NCBI GenBank assembly: GCA_964349515.1
Contig: CAYGHG010000010.1
Location: 1 to 36,983 of the forward strand
Origin: CAYGHG01 sp964349515
Lineage (GTDB): Bacteria > Oederibacteriota > PGYV01 > CAYGHG01
DNA: 36,983 bases
Direction of reading: 5' to 3'
Of this stretch, positions 21,419-29,746 are shown piece by piece. A program made the position numbers and the translations under genes. The notes beneath the pieces are model-generated. The model did no database searches and was not told where the DNA came from. It was given only the letters and a program-made list of their open reading frames with translations. How positions within the stretch are numbered: position 1 is the first letter of the stretch; every line of letters begins with the position of its first letter.

Positions 21419-23188
21419 TCAGATCATTTTGCCGTTTTTGTAATATTTGGCAAGCGGTTTGTCCTGAAGAGTCTCCGCAATTACCTCTTCCAGTGTGGTA
21501 TTGCCCTGCTTCATTATTTCAATGGCCGATTCCCTTATTGTCATCATCCTGTTGTCCCAGGCAAGCCGCTTTAAATCGTTAAGAGTCCCCTTTTTAAAAA
21601 TCAGGTCCCTGACTTTCATATCAACAGGCATTATTTCATAAGCGGCCATCCTTCCCTTATAGCCGGTTGAATGGCAGGTCTGGCAACCTTCGCCGTACAT
21701 GTAATTTCCGCCCTCAAGAGCGTCCCGGGGTATTCCGTTTTTTGCCGCTTTAACGTAATCAATTTCTTTCACCGGTTTTTTGCAGTTGCTGCAGATTTTC
21801 CTTACCAGTTTCTGGGCTATTACAAGCACCACTGATGAGCCCACATATATAGGGTCTATGCCCATATCCACAAGCCTTGTTATTGTGGCAGGGGCATCAT
21901 TTGTATGCAGAGTGGACAGCACGAGGTGGCCTGTAAGCGCGGCTTTCACCGCTATTGAGGCTGTTTCATTATCCCTTATTTCACCGACCAGTATTATGTC
22001 AGGGTCCTGCCTGAGGAACGACCTGAGTATATTCGGAAACGTGAGGTTCGCCGCTGTGTTTACCTGCACCTGTATCAGGTGCGGCAGCCTGTACTCAACA
22101 GGATCCTCGGCTGTCATTATATTCACGTCCGGGTTATTAATCTTTGAAATAGCGGAATAAAGTGTTGTTGACTTTCCGGAACCCGTAGGTCCGGTAATGA
22201 GAACCATTCCGTAAGGCACTTCAAGAGCCTTTATAATCTGCTCATACTGCACTTTATCTGAGAGCAGTTTCGAAAGGTCAAGGGTTGAAGAGTCGGAATA
22301 GAGCAGCCTCATTACTATATTTTCCCCCCATATGCTGGGCAGCGTGGAAACGCGGAGGTCAATAGAACGTTTGCCGTCGGAGAGCCTGTAGTTTATCCTT
22401 CCGTCCTGAGGCAGCCTTTTTTCTATTATATTGAGGCCTGCTATCAGTTTGAGCCTCGATATGATTGCTTTTTTGTACTGAAAAGGCGGTGGGGTCATTT
22501 CAACCAGAGATCCGTCTATTCTGTAACGCAATACTATCTTTTTCTCGTAAAAATTAATGTGTATGTCCGAAGCCGCTTTTTTTACGGCGTCTTCTATGTA
22601 ATAATTCACCAGCTTTACCACCGGCGAATTTGCGCCTTCTATGTCCCCTTCCTCACCCTCGTCGTCAGAGGCCATCTTGTCTTCCAGAATTTCTATTTCG
22701 GCGCCTTCCCCTATTTCCTGAAGAGTGTCTTTAAACACGTTCCCTGTCGGGTAAAACTTTTCGATGGCGTCACTAAGCGCCGCCGGCGTCGTTACAATAA
22801 AGCCGAAATCCAATTCCTGCCCGCCCTGCACTTCGTACTTCAGGCTGCTCTGAAACAGCGGGTCAGTCGGGTTGATGGTAGCAAAAATTATCCTGCCCGG
22901 GTTTTTCTCTATCGGGAGTATGTTGTACTTCCTTGCCGTGTCTCCGGTGACCGCCTTAATCACATCTTCTTCTAAATGTGAAAGTATTGCCACGTCCACA
23001 AACTTGATTCCGAGCTGCATTGCAAGAAAATGGTAAAGTACGTCTTCTGTGATATAACCGAGTTTCACGAGGACAAAACCCAGCTGTTCGTTTGTTTTTA
23101 CCTGCTCGTCTATGGCTGCTGCAAGCTGCTTCTCATCTATCATACCCTCTTCAAGAAGAATCTCGCCGAGCTTTTGTGATTCATACAT
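21419..23188 (-). CDS. PilB/GspE-type assembly ATPase (second of tandem pair)
   Basis: 589 aa cytoplasmic hexameric ATPase. The N-terminal MshEN-like domain (GEILLEEGMIDEKQLAAAID, a fold that can bind cyclic di-GMP) is followed by the GspE core with Walker A GPTGSGKSTTLYS, Asp box PDIILVGEIRD, His box VLSTLHTND and the zinc tetracysteine (CSNC...CQTC). The motor powers type IV pilus extension or type II secretion. The ATG at 23188 is chosen because it lies one base after the upstream stop and has GGAGG 7 nt before it. A longer frame to 23254 would overlap the neighbour. It is only moderately similar to the adjacent paralogue. No pilin, PilC or PilQ gene is in the window. Confidence 0.9.
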   Translation of the reverse strand: MYESQKLGEILLEEGMIDEKQLAAAIDEQVKTNEQLGFVLVKLGYITEDVLYHFLAMQLGIKFVDVAILSHLEEDVIKAVTGDTARKYNILPIEKNPGRIIFATINPTDPLFQSSLKYEVQGGQELDFGFIVTTPAALSDAIEKFYPTGNVFKDTLQEIGEGAEIEILEDKMASDDEGEEGDIEGANSPVVKLVNYYIEDAVKKAASDIHINFYEKKIVLRYRIDGSLVEMTPPPFQYKKAIISRLKLIAGLNIIEKRLPQDGRINYRLSDGKRSIDLRVSTLPSIWGENIVMRLLYSDSSTLDLSKLLSDKVQYEQIIKALEVPYGMVLITGPTGSGKSTTLYSAISKINNPDVNIMTAEDPVEYRLPHLIQVQVNTAANLTFPNILRSFLRQDPDIILVGEIRDNETASIAVKAALTGHLVLSTLHTNDAPATITRLVDMGIDPIYVGSSVVLVIAQKLVRKICSNCKKPVKEIDYVKAAKNGIPRDALEGGNYMYGEGCQTCHSTGYKGRMAAYEIMPVDMKVRDLIFKKGTLNDLKRLAWDNRMMTIRESAIEIMKQGNTTLEEVIAETLQDKPLAKYYKNGKMI

Positions 23189-23189
23189 A

Positions 23190-24890
23190 TTACGCCTCCG
23201 ATGTCGCCGCGAGCACTTCTTCATAGCTCGTGACGCCTGTACGCCATTTTTCAAGTGCTACCTGCCTCAAGGTCCTCATTCCGTCCAGCTGCGCCTGCCG
23301 GGTCAGATCATTTAAGTCCGCTCCGCCAAATATCAAATCCGCCAGCTCCTGCGTCATCCTGAGTATTTCATATATGGCCACCCTGCCTTTAGTCCCCGAG
23401 TTATGGCACTTGGCGCATCCCGCGCCTTTCATTATCTGAGCACCTTCTATCTCTTCGCGTTTCACCAGCAGCCTCTGAAGCTCGTCGTCAGTGGGGTTAT
23501 AAGGCTCCTTGCAATTGGAACAAACCCTGCGCAAAAGCCTCTGCGCGACTATCAGTTTTACCGAGGAGGCCACATATATAGGGTCCACACCCATGTCTAT
23601 CAGCCTCATTATGGTGGAGGGGCTGTCATTTGTGTGAAGCGTGCTGAAAAGCAGGTGCCCTGTGAGCGCGGCTTTTATGGAAATATCAGCAGTTTCCTTG
23701 TCTCGGATTTCACCGACCATCATTATGTTCGGGTCCTGCCTCAGACAGGCCCTTAAAGCAGAGGCAAAAGTCAGCCCAATATCCGAATTCATCTGTATCT
23801 GCACGATGCCGGGAAGCTGGTACTCAACAGGGTCTTCAAGTGTAATAATGTTTTTTTCCGGCTTATTGACGGTTGAAAGGGCCGAGTATAGCGTGGTCGT
23901 CTTACCCGAGCCGGTAGGGCCGGTGTGAAGTATGAGTCCGTACGGCATTTCTATGACTTCCTTGTATACGTCAAGTTCTTTTTCTTCAAACCCCAGTTTT
24001 GTAAGGTCAAGCATCAGGTTTTCCTGGTCAAGAATACGCATTACCACGTTTTCTCCGTAAATAGAGGGCAGTATGGACACGCGCAGGTCAATAACCCTGG
24101 ACTGTATTTTTATTTTTATCCTGCCGTCCTGGGCGGCCCGGCGCTCCATAATGTCAAGCTTTGACATTACCTTGAGCCTTGAAATTATGGCGTTTCTGTA
24201 GTGTGCAGGAGGCGACGGCTGTTTGTGCAGCACCCCGTCAAGCCTGTATCTGATACCAATATTTTTTTGTGAGGGGTTAAGGTGTATGTCCGAAACTTTC
24301 AGTTTCACCGCCTCGCCTATCAGCGCATTAACAATCTTTATAACAGGGGTGGAATCTTCGGTAACCACTTCGGAAGTATCCACTCCCCCCCCTTCAGCTT
24401 CGTCATTTCCTTCGTCAAATATCGCCTTTAGGCTGTCATCTATTTCTGTTTTCTGCTCGCTCCCATAATAAACAGCAAGCGCCGCCTGCATGCCCGAAGA
24501 TGAAGTAACTACAAAAGATATGGCAATATCGTTAGGTATCAGAAGGCTCTCGCGTATCCTTTGCCCAAAATAATCATCAGGGTCCGATGTCACAAAAACA
24601 ACTTTTTTCGGGGTCACTTCATAAGGTATGGCGTTGAACTTTTCCGCGGCTTCTTTTTTTATGTAATTCGCTGTTTCCGAAGATATCTGAACATCTTTCA
24701 TGTCGATATATTCCGTCCCGAACTGTATGGCAAGAAAATAATATAATGCCTCTTCGGTGATAAACCCCATCCTGACAAGTATCTTGCCGACCTGGTCGCC
24801 TGATTTTTGCTGTTCGTCAAGAGCCTGCTGAAGCTGTTCCGGGGTAATCAGGCTCTCTTCAAGAAGCAGGTCGCCTATTCTTTTCGCCAT
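23190..24890 (-). CDS. PilB/GspE-type assembly ATPase (first of tandem pair)
   Basis: 566 aa with the same architecture: MshEN-like N-terminus (IGDLLLEESLITPEQLQQAL), Walker A near 324-332 (GPTGSGKTT), Walker B/Asp box near 386-397 (PNIMMVGEIRD), His box LFSTLHTND and zinc cysteines C457, C460, C492 and C495. All catalytic motifs are intact in both paralogues, so neither looks like a decaying duplicate. GAGGCG precedes the ATG. The substrate-binding protein gene ends 8 bp upstream. Confidence 0.9.
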   Translation of the reverse strand: MAKRIGDLLLEESLITPEQLQQALDEQQKSGDQVGKILVRMGFITEEALYYFLAIQFGTEYIDMKDVQISSETANYIKKEAAEKFNAIPYEVTPKKVVFVTSDPDDYFGQRIRESLLIPNDIAISFVVTSSSGMQAALAVYYGSEQKTEIDDSLKAIFDEGNDEAEGGGVDTSEVVTEDSTPVIKIVNALIGEAVKLKVSDIHLNPSQKNIGIRYRLDGVLHKQPSPPAHYRNAIISRLKVMSKLDIMERRAAQDGRIKIKIQSRVIDLRVSILPSIYGENVVMRILDQENLMLDLTKLGFEEKELDVYKEVIEMPYGLILHTGPTGSGKTTTLYSALSTVNKPEKNIITLEDPVEYQLPGIVQIQMNSDIGLTFASALRACLRQDPNIMMVGEIRDKETADISIKAALTGHLLFSTLHTNDSPSTIMRLIDMGVDPIYVASSVKLIVAQRLLRRVCSNCKEPYNPTDDELQRLLVKREEIEGAQIMKGAGCAKCHNSGTKGRVAIYEILRMTQELADLIFGGADLNDLTRQAQLDGMRTLRQVALEKWRTGVTSYEEVLAATSEA

Positions 24891-24898
24891 TTATCGCC

Positions 24899-25975
24899 TC
24901 ACTTGGCAGTATTGTAAGAGTCCCGCTGCTGCGGGGAAAATTTAAAGTTTAAAAATTCTTTTCTTCTTATTATATAGAGATAAAAATCGGGTGACTTTAA
25001 TTCCCTTGACCTGTCAAATGAAAGATTTCCGGTAATACCCCTGTGCGACAGCCCCGCTAACGCTTCCAAAGATGTATCTTCTCCCGCGGCAAATTTAATC
25101 ACCATATTTGCCGCATCATAAGCAAACGGCACATACCCGGCAGGCCATCCGAAGCGTTTGTCATACGCAGAAAGAAATGCCCTCGAACCCTTAAAAGAAT
25201 AAGGCGAAGCCGGAAACTTTGTCACAAACTCAGCGCCGTCAGCGCCTGCCGCCGCCGCATTTATAAAACGTTTTGAATATATATTATCCGTGGAGGTAAA
25301 AACCGCGCCTACATTCAGTGCCTTTGACTGCTTTGCCATTTTTGCCGCCTGCTCCATGCTGCCGGCGTAAAAAATAACCTGCATCTTCAGTTCACGCAGC
25401 CTTATCAGTATGGCGTTGTAGTCGTCCCTGTCCGGCGCGGCGCTTCTCTGATACAGCAGCTTTACGCCGTTTGCCCTGACCGTATCGGCATAAGTATTTG
25501 CTATACTTTCGTACTCGGAGTTTCCCTCCTCCCAAACGACCGCAAAGCTGTTTTTGCCGAATATTTTAATATCCGCCCTGCACAGAGCGGAAGCCATCTG
25601 CGAATTTGATATCATAGCGCGGAAAGAATTTGGAGAAATGGTAAGCCCCGCAAAATCCGGCGACAGCGACACAAAAGGAATTTCGGGAAAAAGCCCCATC
25701 AGCTCCTTATGGTTTTCATTTATAATACCCATGACAGCCTTTACGCCGTGCTCTTTTATCCCCTCGGCAGCACCTTCTCCGTCTTGTATAAATACTACCG
25801 CCGGTTTTCCGCTTTCTTCGGAAGACTGTTTTTCCTCCGCTGCCATCATAGCGGCATTATATATGGCTGAACAGGCTGCATTTGAGCTGTTTCCGAGTAC
25901 GGCTATATTGAAATCAGCCCCAAAGACACAGGATGCGCCGGCAAGCCAGATTATCGCGTTTATAAAAAGTTTCAA
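24899..25975 (-). CDS. ABC-type periplasmic substrate-binding protein (branched-chain amino-acid type)
   Basis: About 358 aa. A signal peptide (KLFINAIIWLAGASCVFGA) is followed by a two-lobe type I binding fold like LivJ: FNIAVLGNSS, AVMGIINENH, FVSLSPDFAGLT, SFAVVWEEGN, QVIFYAGSMEQAAKMAKQ and VPFAYDAANMV. The ligand is unknown and no permease or ATPase genes are near, so it may be a sensor subunit or work with a distant transporter. The start is taken as the TTG at 25975, five bases after AGGAGG; the TTG directly before it (25978) is only two bases from that site. A consensus promoter stands upstream, making this the first gene of the long PilB-mtaB-menA-type operon. Confidence 0.8.
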   Translation of the reverse strand: MKLFINAIIWLAGASCVFGADFNIAVLGNSSNAACSAIYNAAMMAAEEKQSSEESGKPAVVFIQDGEGAAEGIKEHGVKAVMGIINENHKELMGLFPEIPFVSLSPDFAGLTISPNSFRAMISNSQMASALCRADIKIFGKNSFAVVWEEGNSEYESIANTYADTVRANGVKLLYQRSAAPDRDDYNAILIRLRELKMQVIFYAGSMEQAAKMAKQSKALNVGAVFTSTDNIYSKRFINAAAAGADGAEFVTKFPASPYSFKGSRAFLSAYDKRFGWPAGYVPFAYDAANMVIKFAAGEDTSLEALAGLSHRGITGNLSFDRSRELKSPDFYLYIIRRKEFLNFKFSPQQRDSYNTAK

Positions 25976-26005
25976 CAAAACCTCCTAAAATATTTAATAT
26001 TTTAT

Positions 26006-26033
26006 ATTATAATACTTTTTACATTATTGTCAA
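26006..26033 (-). promoter_or_regulatory. Consensus sigma70 promoter of the SBP-pilB operon
   Basis: On the minus strand perfect TTGACA (26028-26033) and TATAAT (26006-26011) are 16 bp apart in an AT-rich stretch, 30 nt upstream of the TTG start. It is the best promoter match in the window. Confidence 0.75.
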
Positions 26034-26070
26034 TGCTTGCGGGTTTTAAATCCCGTAAATCCTTTTTCCC

Positions 26071-26100
26071 TTGCCCCATTAACACCTTATCTGTTATCAT
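26071..26100 (+). promoter_or_regulatory. Candidate promoter of the TPR-PBP gene
   Basis: TTGCCC (26071-26076) and TATCAT (26095-26100), 18 bp apart, 31 nt before the ATG. Confidence 0.35.
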
Positions 26101-26131
26101 ACAGTCTGATTTTTCCTTTAAGGAGGACACA

Positions 26132-27961
26132 ATGAGACTGCAGCCTATTGAACACCTTTCCGGCAGAAGCTACAGGAAGAAGAAAAGATACAAGATAATA
26201 GCCATAGTGCTGTTGCTCGCAGCAGCGGGAGCCGCCTTGTTTTATGTTGCCGGTAAAAACCTGCGCTATGTGTGGCTCATTAAAAGCGGAATCAGCCATT
26301 ATGAAAAATCCAAATACTCGCAGGCCCTCTCTGATTTTAACAAAGCTCTCAATCTTAAACCCTCAGGCGCACTGGCTTTAGACGGCCTCGGCAGCATTGC
26401 CGTGAAGCAGAATGAATTTGAGAAAGCAGACAAGTATTTCACCGAAGCTATAACATCCGGCCTGAAATACAGCCGTATGATAGACCACACGAAATTCGGG
26501 CACATGTTCCTCGACGCCGGGCTTTATAAAAATGCAGAGGCGGAATTCAGCCACTCAGTAAGGCTTAACCCCACCGATTTCAAGGCGCTCTACGGCCTCG
26601 GCTGCTGTCTTCACGCCTCGGGAAAGGTTGATCAGGCGATAACAAATTATACGAAAGCCCTCACTTACAACCCCAAATTTGCGCCCGCACGAAAGAACCT
26701 CTCTCTAGCGGAGGACGACAAAAACAAAGGCGCCATCTACTATCTCTTTGACAGAAACGGCGAGCCTCTTGCGCGCTATAACCTTATCAAATCCGCCGCG
26801 CAGAAGACTTTTATACTTGACCAGAGGGCGGCGCACATCACGGGTTACGACGATGAGAAGCGCGGCACAAAAGACGGAATAGAAAAATATCTTGAACAGT
26901 ACATACCCGGAAACAGAATTTACCTTACCGTAGATACCCGTGTCCAGAATTCCATCGCGCGCGCCCTCGGGTGGTATAAAGGAAGCGTAGTGGTGATAAA
27001 ACCCCAGACAGGAGAAATACTCGGCCTTTACAACCAGCCGACTTTCCGGCCCAATACCATATCCACGGAATGGGGTAAAATAAGGGCAAACAGAAACCAG
27101 CCGCTTCTCAACCGCGCAATTGACAAACTCTATGAGCCCGGCTCCATCGCAAAGATGATTACGGTGGCAGCCGCTCTTGAAAACCAGATCGGGGAAAAAG
27201 ATGTATTCCCGGTGAGGTGCACAGGCTCTACCGGTTTAAATGACAGGACTTTCTGGTGCTGGGAAAAACACGGCAGGATCAATTCCATAACCCACGCTAT
27301 AGACACCTCGTGCAACATCGGCGCGGCATATATCGGATTTGCGGTAGGCGGGCCGAGGCTTTCCGAATACAACAACCGCTTCTGGTTTAACCAGAACATA
27401 AACCTCGGATTCACGGAAAAAATAACAGGCACAAAAATTTCAATACCCGTGGCACAGAGCGTCTCCCCCAGAATGCACGACAACAGGTTCGAACTTGCCA
27501 TGCACGCCTGCGGCCTGGCTCCTGCAAAAAATAAAGAATACACCATAACCCCCCTGCACGCCGCAATGATGGCCGCGGCTGTGGCAAACAACGGCACCAT
27601 GATGAGGCCCTATATGATAAAAGAAATCCGCAACATAAACGGAAAACTTATTTATTCCGCAGTTCCCCAGGAGGCCAGGCGCTCAATAACAGCTTCCACA
27701 GCGTCATCAATTAAAGAACTCATGGTAAACGTGGTTGAAAAAGGGATAGGAAAACGCGCAAGGGTAAAAGGCATCAGGGTCGCCGGCAAGACCGGCACCT
27801 CGGGGTCAAGCTCAGCAGGGCTTCATGCGTGGTTTATATCTTTCGCGCCTGCGGACAACCCCGAGTACGCAATAGCAGTCGTGGGTGACAGCGAGGGAAA
27901 AGGAATGACAGTCGCGGCGCCGGTAGCAGGCGAGATTTACAAGGATCTTTTCCAGAAGTAA
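26132..27961 (+). CDS. TPR-containing class B-type penicillin-binding protein
   Basis: 609 aa. A short basic cytoplasmic tail and one membrane helix (about 24-43) are followed by three TPR-like repeats (about 55-190; SKYSQALSDFNKALNLKP, NEFEKADKYFTEAI, GKVDQAITNYTKAL) and a transpeptidase domain. The active-site motifs are intact: SxxK in EPGSIAKM, SxN in DTSCN and KTG in AGKTGTSG. This makes a periplasmic DD-transpeptidase that cross-links peptidoglycan, with TPRs placed outside the cytoplasmic membrane where class B enzymes usually have a pedestal domain. AAGGAGG six bases before the ATG at 26132 fixes the start; an earlier ATG at 26027 lies inside the promoter region. It converges with the GT2 gene, 4 bp apart. 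Confidence 0.88.
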   Translation: MRLQPIEHLSGRSYRKKKRYKIIAIVLLLAAAGAALFYVAGKNLRYVWLIKSGISHYEKSKYSQALSDFNKALNLKPSGALALDGLGSIAVKQNEFEKADKYFTEAITSGLKYSRMIDHTKFGHMFLDAGLYKNAEAEFSHSVRLNPTDFKALYGLGCCLHASGKVDQAITNYTKALTYNPKFAPARKNLSLAEDDKNKGAIYYLFDRNGEPLARYNLIKSAAQKTFILDQRAAHITGYDDEKRGTKDGIEKYLEQYIPGNRIYLTVDTRVQNSIARALGWYKGSVVVIKPQTGEILGLYNQPTFRPNTISTEWGKIRANRNQPLLNRAIDKLYEPGSIAKMITVAAALENQIGEKDVFPVRCTGSTGLNDRTFWCWEKHGRINSITHAIDTSCNIGAAYIGFAVGGPRLSEYNNRFWFNQNINLGFTEKITGTKISIPVAQSVSPRMHDNRFELAMHACGLAPAKNKEYTITPLHAAMMAAAVANNGTMMRPYMIKEIRNINGKLIYSAVPQEARRSITASTASSIKELMVNVVEKGIGKRARVKGIRVAGKTGTSGSSSAGLHAWFISFAPADNPEYAIAVVGDSEGKGMTVAAPVAGEIYKDLFQK

Positions 27962-27965
27962 AAAA

Positions 27966-28760
27966 TCAGCGGTTTCTTTTAAAAAGCGTCTTAAGCAGCC
28001 CCTTAAAATCCGGGCCGGCATGTTCACAGGTTTTTATCCCGGCTAGGAAAGAATACATTGATTTTTCCGCGTTAAAAACAAGCCCTTCAAACCCGTCAAG
28101 AAATCCAAGTTTGAAAAAGTAAAACTTAATAAAATCATAAACAGGTTTTATCAAAACCGAATACCCTGTAGGTCTTTTACCGGAACGGGCCGCAGTTGCA
28201 GCCTCAAGCGTCGTGTATCTGTTAAGGGTGTCAATATGGCTGTGTATGCTTTTTTTTGTCCTGTGTATGACCGGGTTTTTCAGGTACAGTTTCTCCAAAG
28301 CGGCAGAGCGCACTGTCTCGTGGATATCGCCCCCGGCAAACTCCGACTTTTTTTTTGGAAAAAAACGCAGCTGATAGTCGGGGTAAAGCCCCGAATACTT
28401 CAGCCATTTGCCGTAAAAGAAGTTTTTTCTGGGAATATAGCAGGCCGGCCTGTTTCCTGATTCTGATATTTTAATGATTTCTTCCGCCAGTTCCGGCGTC
28501 ACAAACTCGTCAGAATCAACCGACAAAACCATGTCAAAAGAGGCTTTTCTGACTGCAAAATTCTTTTGTTTCACAAAACCATTCCATTTTTTTATAAATA
28601 CACGCGCTCCCAGTTTTCGCGCTTTATTTACAGACGGCCCGCGCCCGTCGCTGACAACTATTATCTCATCGAACATCTTAAGAGCCTCAACACACCCCTC
28701 AATGTCAGGATCGTCAGCCCTGCAGATTACCGCGCAGGATATCCCCTTTTTTTTCACCAC
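27966..28760 (-). CDS. GT2-family glycosyltransferase, WaaE/KdtX-like
   Basis: 264 aa, cytoplasmic, GT-A fold. Motifs are FDEIIVVSDGRG, the DXD-type VDSDE, and NFFYGKWLKYSGLYPDYQLR followed by HETV, the segment typical of WaaE-like lipopolysaccharide-core glucosyltransferases. The expected role is sugar addition to lipopolysaccharide or another surface glycan. The start is one of two adjacent GTG codons at 28760/28757; GGAG inside the end of the upstream PorV-like gene favours the second. It overlaps that gene by 7 bp and ends the long operon. Confidence 0.85.
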   Translation of the reverse strand: MVKKKGISCAVICRADDPDIEGCVEALKMFDEIIVVSDGRGPSVNKARKLGARVFIKKWNGFVKQKNFAVRKASFDMVLSVDSDEFVTPELAEEIIKISESGNRPACYIPRKNFFYGKWLKYSGLYPDYQLRFFPKKKSEFAGGDIHETVRSAALEKLYLKNPVIHRTKKSIHSHIDTLNRYTTLEAATAARSGKRPTGYSVLIKPVYDFIKFYFFKLGFLDGFEGLVFNAEKSMYSFLAGIKTCEHAGPDFKGLLKTLFKRNR

Positions 28761-29746
28761 GGCTCCGGCCTCATTTTCACACCCTCTTTTTCCGCGCTTT
28801 CAACACCAAAATGGGGAAAAACATAATCCGCCTTAAGGCTCACCCTGTGATTAAAATGTCCGGTGATTATAGTGTCAGGCACAAATGCGTAATCTATTGT
28901 AAAGGAAAATACATTTGAAGCCTTCAGCCTTATGCCCGCCCCCGCCGCAGGCACACCGTCAAAACCCGCCCTCAAAAAGAAAGTTTTGTCGCGGGAGAGT
29001 TCGGCTCCCGCTTTAAACCTGAAAAAACCCAAACTGTTGTAATATATCTCACCGCTGAGCAGCGCCGAAAAACCCTCAAACCCAAAAGCGCCTTCAAAAA
29101 GATTTGAAAGCCCCGCGCTTATCTGCTGCGGTACGCGTTCCGTATAATTTGCCGACTGCCAGCTTATGTCGGTGGCTATGTCCCTGATACAGAATGCCGC
29201 GTAGAAGCCCCTGTTGAGCTTCAGCATCGCGCCTGCGTCAAACCCGAGCCCGAAACCCGAAAAGGCCCCTATATTGTGAAAGAAAAACTTGATATTTGCG
29301 CCTGTGTAGAGGCTTTCCGAAAGCGCCGTACCCAATGTCGCGGTGACAAGGCTCGCCGCCTCCTCAATATATGAATCAGGCATTGGCGAAGATGTGGATC
29401 TGCGCTCAATTTTACCCGGCGAATAACGGTGCCAGGAAAGAGCCGTAGAGTAAACCGCCTCCCCGATGGTGAAGGGTTTTGCAATGGCCGTAAAATAGAG
29501 GGTCCTGTCGAAACTCATCACATACATATCAGCCTGTATTTCAAGTGCTTCAAGGCGCACCAGCCCGGCGGGGTTATAAAGTATACCTGCAGCATCGTCA
29601 GCCACGGCAGCGTAAGCGCCTCCCATAGCGGCGGGCCTTGCCGCGGAACCCGCCTTGAGAAAAGCAAAAGCCTCGCCTCCCGAGCCACAGGCGGCGGCGG
29701 TAAAAGAAAACAACATAAAAAATATAAGCGCCTTTTTAATGTACAA
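28754..29746 (-). CDS. PorV/PorQ-like outer-membrane beta-barrel protein
   Basis: 330 aa with a signal peptide (KKALIFFMLFSFTAAACG) and the N-terminal signature AFAFLKAGSAARPAAMGGAY followed by DDAAGILYNPAGL, found in PorV/PorQ and related FadL-like barrels. The rest alternates as membrane beta strands and ends in one (FNHRVSLKADYVF) plus a short tail. PorV is the type IX secretion shuttle in Bacteroidota; in other phyla such proteins are of uncertain role. The start is a TTG at 29746, overlapping the S8 protease gene by 11 bp; the next ATG (residue 11) would remove the positive part of the signal peptide. Confidence 0.8.
   Translation of the reverse strand: MYIKKALIFFMLFSFTAAACGSGGEAFAFLKAGSAARPAAMGGAYAAVADDAAGILYNPAGLVRLEALEIQADMYVMSFDRTLYFTAIAKPFTIGEAVYSTALSWHRYSPGKIERRSTSSPMPDSYIEEAASLVTATLGTALSESLYTGANIKFFFHNIGAFSGFGLGFDAGAMLKLNRGFYAAFCIRDIATDISWQSANYTERVPQQISAGLSNLFEGAFGFEGFSALLSGEIYYNSLGFFRFKAGAELSRDKTFFLRAGFDGVPAAGAGIRLKASNVFSFTIDYAFVPDTIITGHFNHRVSLKADYVFPHFGVESAEKEGVKMRPEPW

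Noticed and set aside
28754..29746. Lipoprotein signal in the PorV-like protein (Cys after TAAA)
   Set aside because: The residues before Cys do not fit the lipobox (no Leu/Val/Ile at -3), and a barrel protein with an ordinary signal peptide explains the sequence.
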